From Thermaceae bacterium (GTDB lineage Bacteria; Deinococcota; Deinococci; Deinococcales; Marinithermaceae), in assembly GCA_027053145.1 (NCBI GenBank), contig JALUED010000010.1, positions 1 through 6,400 on the forward strand: a stretch of DNA of 6,400 nt, written 5' to 3'. A program made the position numbers and the translations under genes. The notes beneath the pieces are model-generated. The model saw only the letters and a program-made list of their open reading frames with translations, did no database searches and was not told the DNA's origin. Within the stretch, counting starts at the first letter, position 1. Every line of letters begins with the position of its first letter. Shown one piece after another: positions 5,780-6,400 of the stretch.

Positions 5780-6103
5780 ATGGGGGCGGTGGAACGCCTC
5801 GAGGCCCGACTTGCCGCGAGTGGCGGCCGCCTTGCCGAGGTCTGCCGGCGCTACCGGGTGCGGCGTCTTATGGTTTTTGGCTCCCGGCTCGCGGGAACCG
5901 CCGAAGCCGGGAGCGACCTTGACCTCTTGGTCGAGTTCGAGCCCGGAGCTACGCCTGGGCTCGCGTTTGTGCGCCTTGCCGATGAGCTCTCCGCGCTCTT
6001 TGGCTACCCCGTGGACCTCCACACTCCGGCCAGTCTGAGCCGCTACTTCCGCGACGAAGTGCTGGCCCAGGCCAAGGTGCTTTATGAAGCCGTCCCGGCT
6101 TAG
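5780..6103 (+). CDS. mntA: MntA-like minimal nucleotidyltransferase antitoxin
   Basis: A 107-residue stand-alone DNA polymerase beta-like nucleotidyltransferase. In MntA-HepT toxin-antitoxin pairs this protein transfers AMP groups to the HEPN toxin and so silences it. The catalytic motif GSX10DXD is intact: G34-S35, then D46 and D48 in GSDLDLLVEF. A likely third acidic residue is D79 in GYPVDLHTP. The C-terminal helix is SLSRYFRDEVLAQAKVLYEA. I chose ATG 5780, the first ATG after the tRNA terminator. No ribosome site or convincing -10 box precedes it, so it may be leaderless or depend on read-through. GTG 5789 is an in-frame alternative after GGGGG. Its end overlaps the HEPN gene by 20 bases, which supports a coupled pair. 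The open frame extends back to 5600 only across the tRNA genes and is not coding there. Confidence 0.85.
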   Translation: MGAVERLEARLAASGGRLAEVCRRYRVRRLMVFGSRLAGTAEAGSDLDLLVEFEPGATPGLAFVRLADELSALFGYPVDLHTPASLSRYFRDEVLAQAKVLYEAVPA

Positions 6104-6400
6104 CGACCGCGTGCGACTTTTGCACATGCGGGACGCGGCCAGGAGGGCGCTGGAACTGTCAGCGGGTAAGCGCCTTTATGAACTTTCTCCCGATCACGAG
6201 ACCGCGCTGGCCTTGGTGCGGCTTTTGGAGATCCTAGGCGAGGCGGCTCGGGGTGTTTCGGAAGAACTTCGGACTCGCTTCCCTGAAGTCCCCTGGCGCG
6301 AGGTGGCCGCGACCCGAAACCGGTTGATCCACGAGTACTTCGAGGTGGACATGGCCATCGTGGCCGCGATCGTGGAAAAGGACCTGCCGGCCTTGCTCGC
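6084..6400 (+). CDS. hepT: HepT-like HEPN toxin (DUF86), C-terminus cut by window end
   Basis: About 105 codons are visible from ATG 6084; the end lies outside the window. The product is helical and matches HepT/DUF86 proteins: an N-terminal helix (RLSDRVRLLHMRDAARRALEL), the LLEILGEAARGVSEELRTRF segment (47-66), PEVPWREVAATRNRLIHEYF (67-86) and a following VDMAIVAAIVEKDLPALL. The RNase motif RX4HXY is intact at R78, H83 and Y85; in the studied Shewanella pair, the tyrosine of this motif is the AMPylated residue. The family size (roughly 110-140 residues) implies that only a short tail is missing. The start overlaps the mntA-like gene by 20 bases, the usual antitoxin-toxin arrangement for this type. 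Confidence 0.87.
   Translation, partial: MKPSRLSDRVRLLHMRDAARRALELSAGKRLYELSPDHETALALVRLLEILGEAARGVSEELRTRFPEVPWREVAATRNRLIHEYFEVDMAIVAAIVEKDLPALL

Noticed and set aside
1..6400. CRISPR array, insertion sequence or phage genes
   Set aside because: No regularly spaced direct repeats, transposase motifs or phage structural genes are visible on either strand.

Overview
The window is GC-rich with strongly GC-biased third codon positions. It has Thermus-type sigma-A promoters, a leaderless-style start and a P-II protein of the kind I recall from Thermus thermophilus. I infer a member of the Deinococcota, most likely order Thermales (Thermus, Oceanithermus, Marinithermus or similar). This rests on general resemblance and not on a database match.

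Layout. (1) Bases 1-258, minus strand: the first 86 codons of hrcA, the heat-shock repressor, running off the left edge, with a -10 box six bases before its GTG start. (2) A divergent intergenic region of about 200 bases leads into a plus-strand ammonium module: amtB (start best placed at TTG 460) overlapping glnK, a P-II signal protein. A strong hairpin terminator closes this unit. (3) A good sigma-A promoter then drives a complete TRAP uptake operon, dctP-dctQ-dctM, with overlapping or nearly abutting genes. (4) A second promoter, overlapping the dctM stop codon, serves a DUF2267 protein. (5) A perfect consensus promoter (TTGACA-17-TATAAT) drives tRNA-Lys(UUU) and tRNA-Glu(CUC), six bases apart and followed by a terminator. 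(6) Directly after the tRNAs is a MntA-HepT type toxin-antitoxin pair: a minimal nucleotidyltransferase with GSX10DXD, overlapping by 20 bases a HEPN protein with RX4HXY that is cut by the right edge.

How the genes work together. AmtB imports ammonium and GlnK is expected to gate it according to ATP/ADP and 2-oxoglutarate. This P-II lacks the uridylylated Tyr51 and has Gly where Gln39 normally helps bind 2-oxoglutarate. The three TRAP genes encode a periplasmic binding protein plus small and large membrane subunits of a sodium-driven organic-acid-type importer; the substrate is not assignable. MntA is predicted to silence the HEPN RNase by AMPylation.

I see mostly recognisable housekeeping and accessory genes and no plainly novel system. 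The points worth checking are the P-II ligand residues, the inverted repeats lying on three promoters, and the toxin-antitoxin pair next to the tRNA genes.
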